This document shows, in pieces, positions 35,534 through 43,802 of a DNA stretch of 64,000 bases. Under the pieces are notes generated by a model that saw only the letters and a program-made list of their open reading frames with translations, was not told where the DNA came from and did no database searches. Within the stretch, counting starts at the first letter, position 1. The number at the start of each line of letters is the position of its first letter. Origin of the DNA: Roseivirga spongicola (GTDB lineage Bacteria; Bacteroidota; Bacteroidia; Cytophagales; Cyclobacteriaceae); assembly GCF_001592965.1 (NCBI RefSeq), contig NZ_LRPC01000032.1, positions 1 through 64,000 of the forward strand, in the 5' to 3' direction. A program made the translations under genes and the position numbers.

Positions 35534-36463
35534 TTATCTCCAGCGAATTCGATTTACCTTTTTTGCTTTAACAAAATGCTCGGGAATGTATTTTACAATA
35601 CTATCTCTCAGACTTTCTAGCACAGCTTCTTTGGTAAAACCCTTATGTACAGCCAAGCTGATTTCTCGGGTTGGCTCTGGTTTTTCGAAACGCTTAATTC
35701 TGTAATCGTCTTTCTGATCCAAAACAGAAAGTTCGGGTACTAGGGTATAACCCATATGGTTCTTTACCAAATTTCTCAGCGTTTCTATTGAACCGCTTTC
35801 GTAGCTAATGTTCTCAATTTTGGAGCTATTAGGCCTATTGCAAAGAGAAAGGACTTGGTCTCTAAGGCAGTGTCCCTGATTTAACAACCAAAGACCAGTT
35901 TCTGGAAGGTCTTCAGGGCTTATCTTTTTTCTAGCAAAGAGGGGGTGTTGCTCCGCTATGTACAATAAAAAGGGTTCGTTGTAGAGTGGTATCTCTCTAA
36001 TGTTGCTCTCGTCTAGTGGAGTAGCTAAAATGCCAATGTCTAGCAAGTCGTGCTTAATATCATGTATAATCTGCTCAGACTCAACTTCTCTCACCTTAAG
36101 CGTAATATTCGGATTGTTGTCAGAGAAGTGCTTGAGGAACCGAGGCATTAAGTAGGGCGCTACAGTTGGGATTACACCAATTCTAAAAACTCCACTTAAG
36201 TTGTCTTTTTCAGTGTTAACGTAATCTTTCAAACCGTTTACTTCCCTCAATATTTGACGAGACATATTAATGATTTGCCTACCAGTTTTTGTTGGTTCAA
36301 TGGGGTGTTTAGACCGATCGAAAATCAATGTCCCCATCTCATTTTCAAGCTTCTTTATCTGGAGCGTAAGGGTGGGTTGAGTAACAAAACAACTATCTGC
36401 TGCCGTTACAAAATGTCGGTGGGTGTCTAATGCTACAATGTATTCTAACTGCTGTAATGTCAT
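35534..36463 (-). CDS. oxyR: OxyR hydrogen-peroxide sensor (LysR family)
   Basis: Redox-sensing transcription activator of 309 aa. The N-terminal winged HTH (LEYIVALDTHRHFVTAADSC, about 6-25) is of LysR type. The regulatory domain carries GHCLRDQVLSLC, placing C199 and C208 at exactly the E. coli OxyR positions that form the peroxide-induced disulfide; T100 and H-containing surroundings are also conserved. It is divergent from dps with 99 bp between, the classic arrangement of OxyR with a direct target. Confidence 0.95.
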   Translation of the reverse strand: MTLQQLEYIVALDTHRHFVTAADSCFVTQPTLTLQIKKLENEMGTLIFDRSKHPIEPTKTGRQIINMSRQILREVNGLKDYVNTEKDNLSGVFRIGVIPTVAPYLMPRFLKHFSDNNPNITLKVREVESEQIIHDIKHDLLDIGILATPLDESNIREIPLYNEPFLLYIAEQHPLFARKKISPEDLPETGLWLLNQGHCLRDQVLSLCNRPNSSKIENISYESGSIETLRNLVKNHMGYTLVPELSVLDQKDDYRIKRFEKPEPTREISLAVHKGFTKEAVLESLRDSIVKYIPEHFVKAKKVNRIRWR

Positions 36464-36562
36464 ATTGCTAAAATCTATATACTAAGGGAACATATAGACC
36501 CTAAAGATAGTTGCTTTATTATACTATTAGAAAATTAGAATTAACCGAAAACAAAAATCAAA
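36464..36562. promoter_or_regulatory. oxyR-dps divergent control region
   Basis: This 99-bp AT-rich gap holds ATAG at 36494 and 36507 and CTAT at 36475 and 36524, tetramers that make up OxyR half-sites. Their spacing does not fit the E. coli ATAG-N7-CTAT pattern exactly, so a true OxyR box is only suspected. Confidence 0.4.
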
Positions 36563-37012
36563 ATGGAAAATAAATCGGAAAGCGCAGTGGTATCAAGATT
36601 GAACCAACTGCTTATAGATTATCAAGTTCATTATCAGAACTTAAGATTGTTTCACTGGAATGTGAAAGGTCCTTTCTTCTTTGTACTACACGATAAGTTT
36701 GAGGAGTTGTACAGAGAAGCTGCCGAAAAAGTAGACGAGATTGCAGAAAGAGTTTTGGCATTAGATGGCACTCCAAAAGGTTCTTTAAAGAATATACTAT
36801 CTAATGCACATGTCGAATCTCATGCTGAGCAAATGGATGCAAATGCTATGGTTGAGGCAATCATTGAGGCTCACAAAATTTTAATCGGAGATTTAAATGA
36901 GGTGTTGAAAGCAGCGGATGAAGATGGTGACGAGGGTACAATAGATATCTTCACCAGCTACATTCAAGAGCTAGAAAAACACAACTGGATGTTTAAATCT
37001 TACTTAAAGTAG
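36563..37012 (+). CDS. dps: Dps ferritin-like DNA/iron protector
   Basis: Dodecameric miniferritin oxidising Fe(II) with peroxide and storing iron. The 149-aa protein has the inter-subunit ferroxidase ligands H31, H43, D58 and E62 at the positions known from Listeria Dps, within LFHWNVKGPFFFVLHDKF and AAEKVDEIAER. The N-terminus is short and only mildly charged, so strong DNA binding is uncertain. Likely OxyR-activated from the shared upstream region; a thioesterase gene follows 4 bp later. Confidence 0.95.
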   Translation: MENKSESAVVSRLNQLLIDYQVHYQNLRLFHWNVKGPFFFVLHDKFEELYREAAEKVDEIAERVLALDGTPKGSLKNILSNAHVESHAEQMDANAMVEAIIEAHKILIGDLNEVLKAADEDGDEGTIDIFTSYIQELEKHNWMFKSYLK

Positions 37013-37016
37013 GTCA

Positions 37017-37403
37017 ATGAATTTCCATACAAGAAAATGGGTGAAGCCTGAGGATTTAAATCCCAACGGAACTCTATTTGGAGGAAGTCTTCTCGCCTGG
37101 ATAGACGAGGAGGCTGCCTTATACACAGTGGTACAGTTAGAGAATAAGCATATAGTCACCAAGTTTATTTCTGAGATCAATTTCATTAGTGCTCCTCGAC
37201 AGGGAGATATCATTGAGATAGGTATTGAAGCGGTAGAGTTTGGGAGGACATCTCTAACATTACGCTGCGAGGTGAGAAATAAAATTACTCGAGAGAATAT
37301 ACTTTCCATCGATAAAATAACGATGGTGAATTTGGGAGAGGATGGAAAACCTGCCCCTCATGGTAAAACCAAAATAGAATTTGTAAGAGACAGGCTGCAG
37401 TAG
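37017..37403 (+). CDS. YciA-like acyl-CoA thioesterase (hotdog fold)
   Basis: A 128-aa single-hotdog thioesterase. The early segment LNPNGTLFGGSLLAWIDEEAA (residues about 14-34) holds the catalytic N/G-loop and the acidic residue of the BFIT/YciA type; ISEINFISAPRQGDIIEIG follows as the conserved strand pair. It hydrolyses acyl-CoA, chain length unknown. It starts 4 bp after the dps stop, so it is probably in the same transcript. The link to oxidative stress is positional only. Confidence 0.88.
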   Translation: MNFHTRKWVKPEDLNPNGTLFGGSLLAWIDEEAALYTVVQLENKHIVTKFISEINFISAPRQGDIIEIGIEAVEFGRTSLTLRCEVRNKITRENILSIDKITMVNLGEDGKPAPHGKTKIEFVRDRLQ

Positions 37404-37416
37404 GAGCCTGTTTTTT
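37391..37416 (+). terminator. Terminator after the thioesterase
   Basis: CAGGCT (37391-37396) and AGCCTG (37405-37410) form a stem spanning the stop codon, followed by six T. The T-run overlaps the 3' end of rsgA on the other strand. Confidence 0.65.
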
Positions 37417-38338
37417 ATCTATGACTATCGTAGTCTTGCAACATGCTGAGGTAGCTCATGTATCGCTCTTCAAATATTTCACCTTCTTCTAGTGCTTCAA
37501 TTACCTTACAGCCTGGTTCATTAACGTGAAGGCAATTGTTAAAACGGCATTCTCCAATGTACTGCCTCATCTCTGGGAAGTAGTGACTAATCTCTGAGGC
37601 TTCCATATCAACTAAGCCGAGTTCTTTGATTCCTGGCGTATCTATAATTTTGGTCTCTGCATCTACTTCAAACATCTCAGCAAAAGTAGTGGTGTGCGTT
37701 CCTTTATTTGCGAAGGTTGATACCTCTCCAGTCTTTTGAGCTAGTCCTGGAATTAGTTTGTTTAAAAGAGTTGATTTTCCAACTCCTGAGTGCCCAGCAA
37801 TTAGCGTGGTTTTCCCCTTTAAATGTTTTTTAATGGTTTCAAGGCCTTCTTCAGTTTGAGCAGAGATAAGGTCTGTTTCATAACCTATGTGGTCATACAT
37901 GGCACATAAATCAAAAGTCTTATCTAGCTCTTTTTCATTCAGTAAATCCTTCTTGTTGAAAATCACTAGCGCTGGTATTCTGAAAGATTCGGCACTAACC
38001 AAAAACCTATCTATGAAACCTTGAGAGGTACGTGGAAAAGAGACTGTGGCTAGCAACAGTGCTTGGTCTACATTAGCCGCGAGAATATGGGAGAAACCAT
38101 TCTTTCTGGTAGACTTTCGGATTATATAGTTTTCTCTGTTTTGAATCTCTGTAATTAGGCCAGAGTTTTCATGTTGTTCATCAGGAATAACCTCTACAAA
38201 GTCTCCAACAGCAATAGGGTTGTTGACTTTAATGCCCTCTTGTTTAAATTTTCCTCTAAGCCTACTCTGATAGGTGATGCCATCTTCACCTTTCACATCA
38301 TACCAACTACCTGTAGACTTGTATACCTGTCCCTTCAT
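37415..38338 (-). CDS. rsgA: Ribosome small-subunit biogenesis GTPase RsgA
   Basis: Circularly permuted GTPase that checks 30S maturation. The 307-aa protein has an N-terminal OB-fold (about 1-68), then motifs in the permuted order: G4 NKKD (128-131), G1 GHSGVGKST (182-190), G3 DTPG in IIDTPGIKELG, and a C-terminal zinc site C-x4-C-x-H-x5-C in GECRFNNCLHVNEPGC. Its start overlaps the waaA stop by 4 bp, so the two are translationally coupled. Confidence 0.96.
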   Translation of the reverse strand: MKGQVYKSTGSWYDVKGEDGITYQSRLRGKFKQEGIKVNNPIAVGDFVEVIPDEQHENSGLITEIQNRENYIIRKSTRKNGFSHILAANVDQALLLATVSFPRTSQGFIDRFLVSAESFRIPALVIFNKKDLLNEKELDKTFDLCAMYDHIGYETDLISAQTEEGLETIKKHLKGKTTLIAGHSGVGKSTLLNKLIPGLAQKTGEVSTFANKGTHTTTFAEMFEVDAETKIIDTPGIKELGLVDMEASEISHYFPEMRQYIGECRFNNCLHVNEPGCKVIEALEEGEIFEERYMSYLSMLQDYDSHR

Positions 38339-39570
38339 TTTAATTCTTCCTTTAGGTATGATATTATTCGTTCAGTTGCTCCCTGATTTTCTGTTACATA
38401 CTGAAGGCAAATATCGGAAGCTCCTTTCCTAAATCCTTCAATTAACAAGTTATTCAGTACATCTTGCGTCTGCTGAGCATCTTCTACAGAAAAGGCCCCA
38501 CCGAGAGTGATCAGTTCTTCTGATTCAGGGAATTTTTCTAAGCCTTTATTGCCGAAAACTACTGGTAAACCAAATGCTACAGCCTCTAAAATGTTATGAA
38601 GGCCATCGCCAAAGGCTCCTCCAATATATGCAAAGTCGGCATATTGATAGGTGGAAGAGAGCATGCCGATAGTATTCAAAATCAATACACTGTCTGTGTT
38701 TGTAAGATTACCATCGCTGTACAGTTTAAAAGGTACAGATAAATGGCTTGTGATTTTTTCTACATGGGCTCTGTCTATAAGGTGCGGTGCAATTATGATA
38801 TTGATTTCACCACTTTTTGCATTAATGAAACCGGCTAGAACGGCCATGTCTTCTGGCCAGGCACTTCCAACTATCAGGGTGATCTTATCACCGCAGAATT
38901 TCTCAAGGTCTGCGTAGCTTTCTGGGCTTGCAACAGTTTGGCTCACTCTGTCGAACCGGGTATCTCCAGATATGCTACAATCTTCAACCCCAATACTCTT
39001 TAATAAATATTCTGACTTGGTGTTTTGAACAAAAGTATGGTCAAAGTACCGAAGCATTTGCCGGTGGAAGCTGCCGTATTTTTTAAAGAAAATATGATTT
39101 GGAGTGAATATGGCAGATATGCTGAATAAAGGGATTGATCGCTGGTCTGCCTCTTTTAAAAAGTGGAACCAATACTCGTATTTAATAAAGCAGGCTAGGT
39201 TTGGTTTTAGCTCATCGAAAAAACGTTTTGCATTCGCTTTAGTGTCAATAGGTAAGTAGCAAGTAAGGTCTGCAATAAAATGCTCTTTTCTGTGTTCGTA
39301 GCCAGAGGGAGAGAAAAAACTCACAACTATAGAATATGATGGAAACTCCTCCTTAAAGCGCTCCATTACTGGAAGCCCCTGTTCAAATTCACCTAAAGAT
39401 GCGGCATGAAACCATGCTACTGGACCTTTTTCATTGGATCTATATTTTCGTATTTCGCTAAAGACATTCTTTCTACCCTTGATGAATTTTTTGGCCTTTG
39501 CATTGAATGGGGAAGAGGCTTTGGCCAGCAAAGCATAAAGTCGAATTCCAAGGTTGTAGAGAAATATCAT
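38335..39570 (-). CDS. waaA: Kdo transferase (lipid A glycosylation)
   Basis: GT30-family 3-deoxy-D-manno-octulosonic acid transferase adding Kdo to lipid IVA on the inner membrane. 411 aa from ATG 39570, which gives the normal start (IFLYNLGIRLYALLAK membrane anchor); a frame from 39609 adds 13 unrelated residues. Visible: WFHAASLGEFEQGLPVMERF with the catalytic Glu region (about 62-81), the GT-B linker, and the nucleotide-sugar side YIGGAFGDGLHNILEAVAFG. An LPS-type outer membrane is therefore expected. Confidence 0.93.
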   Translation of the reverse strand: MIFLYNLGIRLYALLAKASSPFNAKAKKFIKGRKNVFSEIRKYRSNEKGPVAWFHAASLGEFEQGLPVMERFKEEFPSYSIVVSFFSPSGYEHRKEHFIADLTCYLPIDTKANAKRFFDELKPNLACFIKYEYWFHFLKEADQRSIPLFSISAIFTPNHIFFKKYGSFHRQMLRYFDHTFVQNTKSEYLLKSIGVEDCSISGDTRFDRVSQTVASPESYADLEKFCGDKITLIVGSAWPEDMAVLAGFINAKSGEINIIIAPHLIDRAHVEKITSHLSVPFKLYSDGNLTNTDSVLILNTIGMLSSTYQYADFAYIGGAFGDGLHNILEAVAFGLPVVFGNKGLEKFPESEELITLGGAFSVEDAQQTQDVLNNLLIEGFRKGASDICLQYVTENQGATERIISYLKEELK

Positions 39571-39897
39571 TGGGGGCAAAAATAACAAACCACCGCATAG
39601 GTTACTCATTTCTTCTCAAATCACTAGCTGTTTTGCATTCAAGCTTTAATGATTATAACCCAGCCGTTATGAAATGATTTATCTATACTCAGTTTAGGAA
39701 CTTTGCGAGCAATTCTCGATTATTACATACCATTTTTGGTGAATCCTCTCAATTAAACATGACTACTGTTGGTAACTTTACTCGAGTTACTTAGGCTGTT
39801 GAGCTGCATAACCCACTGGGGTTCATGTGTTTATTTTATAGCATTCTATTACTCACTATAAACCTTAAAACTCACTTTATTATTTAACTATTCAATT
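39571..39897. other. Gene-free 327-bp divergent region
   Basis: Lies between waaA (minus) and the lipoprotein gene (plus). On the minus strand TATTTTTG at 39577-39584 resembles a -7 box but would make waaA nearly leaderless. An 8-bp palindrome ACTCGAGT lies at 39780-39787, inside a small inverted pair GTAAC/GTTAC. No open frame of useful size is present. Confidence 0.4.
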
Positions 39898-40488
39898 ATG
39901 CAAAAACGTCTTTTACCATTACTATCACTCTTATTAGTGATTTGGGGCTGTGGCGAGGCAGGTTTTCAATCCGACATTTCAAAGAATGTTGAAATTGACC
40001 CCATCAATGTTCAATTGTCTGTGCCTGCAATTTTCGTAGGTCAGGATATTGATGAAACTCCACCAATTGATGCCTCAACAGGTGTTATCGATATCTCTGA
40101 TAATGAATTTTCAGAATACCTAGATGATGCTACAAAATTCACCATTAACAAGATTTCATACAGTATTGTGAACTTCCCTAGCGGTAGCAGAGCTGACTTG
40201 GACATGGATATTGATGTAGCTATTGCTGGAGGTCAAAACCAAGATTTGCTTGAAATACTTATTGCTGATGCTCAGAATAATGTTGAGGATGTGATTTTGT
40301 ACGAGGCAGGAACTCCAGGTAATGTTAGTGCAATTGCCATTCAGGACTTAGAGCAAGCTCTATTTAATAGCCAGACTTTCGAATTGGATATCGAAATTAT
40401 AGGTCGCGATGTAAACCTCTCTCAGTCAGATGTTGACTTCCAGATAGTTTTCAAATTCGATGTAACCACAAGACTTCAACTAGACTAA
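39898..40488 (+). CDS. Hypothetical lipoprotein
   Basis: A 196-aa predicted lipoprotein (MQKRLLPLLSLLLVIWGC, lipid Cys18). The mature part is acidic and beta-rich with a repeated alternation of short hydrophobic strands (FTINKISYSIVNFP; FELDIEIIGRDVNL). I do not recognise a named domain. Only 12 bp separate it from the following DUF6588 barrel gene, so a shared transcript and a joint outer-membrane role are likely. Confidence 0.75.
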   Translation: MQKRLLPLLSLLLVIWGCGEAGFQSDISKNVEIDPINVQLSVPAIFVGQDIDETPPIDASTGVIDISDNEFSEYLDDATKFTINKISYSIVNFPSGSRADLDMDIDVAIAGGQNQDLLEILIADAQNNVEDVILYEAGTPGNVSAIAIQDLEQALFNSQTFELDIEIIGRDVNLSQSDVDFQIVFKFDVTTRLQLD

Positions 40489-40500
40489 TCTTCAACCAAG

Positions 40501-41520
40501 ATGATAATGAAAAGAATTAACAGATTTTTTATAGCGGTCTTCATGTTGTTCAGTGCTTCATTTGGACTTAAAGCACAGGTAGACCTTGACGCCTTTCTAG
40601 AAGCAGGTGTTGCCGATGCAAATAAATTATTAGAAGGATATTTACAGCCAGCTTTTGAGGGGTTTGGCTATGGTTTGGCTAGTGGCTGGTACAATACAGC
40701 TAAGCCTCACAACTTACTTGGGTTCGACCTTTCGGTAACTGTGTCTGCTGCAAGTGTACCTACAGGTGCTGAGTTTTTTACTTTCAGAAACTCAGATTAT
40801 ACTAACGTTAGATATGACGGTGGCGCATCAGTAGATATCCCTACTATGTTTGGGCCAAATTTAGGTGCAGATGATCTGCCTCAACTTACTTTCTTAGATC
40901 CGGATACAGGAGAGGAAGTAGTGAGAATTTCTGCTCCAACTGGTTTGGGAATTGAAGAAGATTTTATGCCTTTTAATGCAGTTCCGGTACCAATGGCACA
41001 AATTGGTATTGGCCTTCCTAAAGGTTTTGAATTGAAGGTTCGTTACGTACCTGAGCAAACTTTTGAAGACGATGGTAATGTAAAGCTTTTTGGCTTGGGT
41101 TTAATGCACGACATCAAGCAATGGTTGCCAGGTGAGAAGCTTCTTCCAATTGATTTATCAGTGTTTTTAGGGTTCACCAACCTTACTTCACAAGTGTATA
41201 TTGATAAGGATTTGGATCAATATGGTGAGTTTGAGGCCAACTCTTATGTTTTCCAAGCAGTGGCTTCTAAGAAGTTCTTATTTGTAACTGCTTTTGCAGG
41301 ATTAGGATACTCTAATTATGATATTGGTTTCAATATGTTGGGCGACTATACTACCGAAACTAGAACATTTACAGATCCGATCAGCCTGAAATACAAGAAG
41401 AATGGAGTGAGAGCTAATGTAGGTTTAAGATTGAAGTTGTTGTTCTTAACACTTACAGGTGAATACGCTTTCCAAGAGTACAACACAATGTCTGTTGGTG
41501 TTGGTTTCTCATTTAGATAA
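40501..41520 (+). CDS. DUF6588 outer-membrane barrel protein
   Basis: A 339-aa exported protein: signal peptide to about residue 25 (SASFGLKA-QVDLD), an amphipathic helix region (LDAFLEAGVADANKLLEGYL), then the DUF6588 pattern GYGLASGWYNTAKPHNLLGFDLSVTVS and alternating barrel strands, closing with VGVGFSFR. Bacteroidota-restricted family with no assigned activity. ATG 40501 is used; Met3 is an alternative. It is followed by a strong terminator shared with the converging enoyl-CoA hydratase gene. Confidence 0.82.
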   Translation: MIMKRINRFFIAVFMLFSASFGLKAQVDLDAFLEAGVADANKLLEGYLQPAFEGFGYGLASGWYNTAKPHNLLGFDLSVTVSAASVPTGAEFFTFRNSDYTNVRYDGGASVDIPTMFGPNLGADDLPQLTFLDPDTGEEVVRISAPTGLGIEEDFMPFNAVPVPMAQIGIGLPKGFELKVRYVPEQTFEDDGNVKLFGLGLMHDIKQWLPGEKLLPIDLSVFLGFTNLTSQVYIDKDLDQYGEFEANSYVFQAVASKKFLFVTAFAGLGYSNYDIGFNMLGDYTTETRTFTDPISLKYKKNGVRANVGLRLKLLFLTLTGEYAFQEYNTMSVGVGFSFR

Positions 41521-41546
41521 GGTAGAAAGACAATTTTAAAAAAAGG

Positions 41547-41569
41547 AGGGGCGTTGAGCCCCTTTTTTT
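41547..41569. terminator. Bidirectional terminator
   Basis: AGGGGC (41547-41552) with GCCCCT (41558-41563) around a 5-nt loop, seven T on the right and an A-rich left flank, between convergent genes. Confidence 0.85.
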
Positions 41570-42341
41570 ATTGTCCTTTAAAGTTTGGTTTTCGCTTTTC
41601 TATGAAGGCACTCATACCTTCTTTTTGGTCTTCAGAAGAGTAAAGGGTGTTGTAATTTTTCCTTTCAAAATAGAGTCCTTCTTCCAACGAAACCTCAAAA
41701 GACCTATTAATAGATTCTTTGGCCATTTGAACCGCAAGCGGAGGCATAGAAGCAATTTCTTGAGCAAGTTTGGTAGCCTCCTTCATATATACTTCTACCG
41801 GAACAATGCTGTTGACTAGGCCAAGGCTCAAAGCCTCTTCAGCATCTATGAATCTTCCAGTTAAAATCAATTCCATGGCTTTTACTTTGCCTATGGCTTT
41901 GGTGAGCCTTTGAGTGCCACCTGCACCAGGAATTACACCTATCTTTATCTCGGGCTGACCAAATTGAGCAGTCTCCGAGGCTACAATCATGTCGCAGCCC
42001 ATGGCTAATTCGCAGCCACCGCCTAATGCGAATCCAGAAACGGCAGCAATGATTGGCTTTTTAACGGATGATATTTTTCTCCACAAGCTGAACAGGTCCA
42101 TCTTGTACATATCTATGCTGTTTTTATCTGCCAGTTGTCGAATGTCTGCTCCAGCAGCAAAAGCTCTTTCGTTACCGGTTAAAATAATTGCCCTTACCTG
42201 CTCATTAGTATCTAAATCTTGAAGAGCCTCTGCAAGCTCGGTCAATAATTGAAGATTAAGGGCATTGAGTTCTTTCGGACGATTTAGCTCAATGAGTGCT
42301 ACGTGTGGGGCGTGGTCTTGGCTTACTTTTATAAATTCCAT
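41568..42341 (-). CDS. Enoyl-CoA hydratase
   Basis: Crotonase-family hydratase of fatty-acid beta-oxidation, 257 aa. It keeps both catalytic glutamates: E111 in GGGCELAMG and E131 in GQPEIKIGVIPGAGG, plus the oxyanion-hole segments FAAGADIRQL and ALGGGC. It therefore differs from the isomerase-like crotonase at 27405, which lacks them. Divergent from the phosphatase gene with 42 bp between; no thiolase or dehydrogenase is adjacent. Confidence 0.92.
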   Translation of the reverse strand: MEFIKVSQDHAPHVALIELNRPKELNALNLQLLTELAEALQDLDTNEQVRAIILTGNERAFAAGADIRQLADKNSIDMYKMDLFSLWRKISSVKKPIIAAVSGFALGGGCELAMGCDMIVASETAQFGQPEIKIGVIPGAGGTQRLTKAIGKVKAMELILTGRFIDAEEALSLGLVNSIVPVEVYMKEATKLAQEIASMPPLAVQMAKESINRSFEVSLEEGLYFERKNYNTLYSSEDQKEGMSAFIEKRKPNFKGQ

Positions 42342-42383
42342 AGGTTTGAAAATATTGTCTGCAAGTTAAAAGAGTAAGAGGAA

Positions 42384-42866
42384 ATGACTCAAGTGAAAGT
42401 ATTATTTGTCTGTTTAGGAAATATCTGCCGATCGCCTTTAGCCGAAGGCATTTTTCGTCATAAGGTGAAAGAAAGAGGGTTAGAAGAAGTTTTTAAGATA
42501 GACTCTTGCGGCACTGCCGACTTCCATATAGGTGAAAAGCCAGATAGCCGGTCTGTGGCTAATGCCAAAAAGAATGGAATTCTATATAGTCATAGAGGAA
42601 GACAACTAAAGAAATTCGACTTTAATGACTTTGACTACATTTTACCGATGGACGATTCTAACATCGATAATGTGGAGCAATTGAAGCCAGAAGGGGCTAC
42701 AGCTGCGGTTATAAAGATGAGAGATTTTGATGAAGAGGGAGTGGGGCAAGATGTGCCAGACCCATACTACGGAGGAGAAAATGGCTTTCAATTGGTTTTT
42801 GAAATACTGGAACGTTCAACTGAAAACTTACTCAATAAGTTAGTGGAGAAACATCATTTGGCTTAA
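42384..42866 (+). CDS. Low-molecular-weight protein tyrosine phosphatase
   Basis: Cytoplasmic phosphatase of 160 aa. The P-loop CLGNICRS lies at residues 10-17 with nucleophile C10 (C15 is the second loop cysteine), and the general acid is D126 in VPDPYYGG. Substrates may be phosphotyrosine proteins or, given the next gene, phosphorylated small metabolites. The stop overlaps the next start (TAATG), so it is coupled to the fructosamine-kinase-family gene. Confidence 0.94.
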   Translation: MTQVKVLFVCLGNICRSPLAEGIFRHKVKERGLEEVFKIDSCGTADFHIGEKPDSRSVANAKKNGILYSHRGRQLKKFDFNDFDYILPMDDSNIDNVEQLKPEGATAAVIKMRDFDEEGVGQDVPDPYYGGENGFQLVFEILERSTENLLNKLVEKHHLA

Positions 42867-43744
42867 TGTTAGAGAACTTCCCAGATATGCTTTCCAGAAT
42901 GCTTTTTCAGGTTCTGGGCGATGAACTTAAGGTTGAATCTGTTCAAATTCAGACTGGAGGAGACATTAATATGGCAGTTTGTGCCGAAACCAACTATGGT
43001 GATTTCTTCATTAAGTGGAATGAAGGTCAGTATGACGATATGTTTGAGGAAGAAGCCCAAGGTCTCAAATTATTGCGTCAAGCTACACAGCTTAAAATAC
43101 CTGAGGTCTTTGGTTATGGAAAGCTGGACGATAAAGCATTTTTGGTTTTAGAGTTCCTAGAGCCTAGTGCAAGCGATGATACCTATTGGTCTAGACTAGG
43201 AGAAGGGATAGCTCAGTTGCATCAGGTTAAAGCAGATAAACATGGTTTAAATTATAACAATTATATCGGCAGGCTTAATCAGAATAATAGTTTTAACGGT
43301 GATTGGACTGAGTTCTTTCGAGAGAATAGGTTGAATACTCAATTAGGTTTAGCAATATATAACGAAGAGGTTGAGAAAGATTTTGTGCGGGACTTCAAAC
43401 GCTTTTTAAGCAAGCTGCCGCAGATTGTGCCTCCTTCAGAACCTTCACTATTACATGGCGATTTGTGGAGTGGAAATGTAATGAGTTCTGCTCGTGGATC
43501 AGCGGTCTATGACCCAGCAGTATACTTTGGAGCCAGAGAAATGGATATAGCCATGACCCAATTGTTTGGTGGCTTCGACCAGAGGTTTTATGAGGCCTAT
43601 GACTCCAATTACCCACTGCCTGACGACTTTGATGCCTTAGTAGAAGTTTACAACCTATACCCTCTAATGGTGCATGTCAATCTTTTCGGAGCAAATTCAG
43701 GATACTTAGGCTCCGTATGGCGAACGATTAAACGCTATTTATAG
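42866..43744 (+). CDS. Fructosamine-kinase-family protein
   Basis: A 292-aa protein of the fructosamine/ketosamine-3-kinase family, kinase-like fold: an ATP-binding IQTGGDINMAVCAETNYGDFFIKWN (26-50) with invariant Lys48, hinge VLEFLEPS, catalytic LLHGDLWSGNVM (Asp in HGD) and metal-binding YDPAVYFGAREMDIAM. The family phosphorylates sugar adducts on protein amines so that they fall off. Pairing with a low-molecular-weight phosphatase recurs in bacteria and fits protein deglycation, though this is inference. Confidence 0.92.
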   Translation: MLENFPDMLSRMLFQVLGDELKVESVQIQTGGDINMAVCAETNYGDFFIKWNEGQYDDMFEEEAQGLKLLRQATQLKIPEVFGYGKLDDKAFLVLEFLEPSASDDTYWSRLGEGIAQLHQVKADKHGLNYNNYIGRLNQNNSFNGDWTEFFRENRLNTQLGLAIYNEEVEKDFVRDFKRFLSKLPQIVPPSEPSLLHGDLWSGNVMSSARGSAVYDPAVYFGAREMDIAMTQLFGGFDQRFYEAYDSNYPLPDDFDALVEVYNLYPLMVHVNLFGANSGYLGSVWRTIKRYL

Positions 43745-43771
43745 TCATTGGTCATTGGTCAATAGTCAATC
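43744..43771. repeat. 7-bp tandem repeat
   Basis: Four units GTCATTG, GTCATTG, GTCAATA, GTCAATC in exact 7-bp register between two convergent genes, starting on the last base of the upstream stop codon. Confidence 0.75.
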
Positions 43772-43802
43772 ATATAGACCAATTCCCTAATCAACCATTT
43801 TA

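Noticed and set aside
36464-36562. Exact OxyR box
   Set aside because: ATAG and CTAT tetramers occur but not with the ATAG-N7-CTAT spacing; reported only as a general control region.
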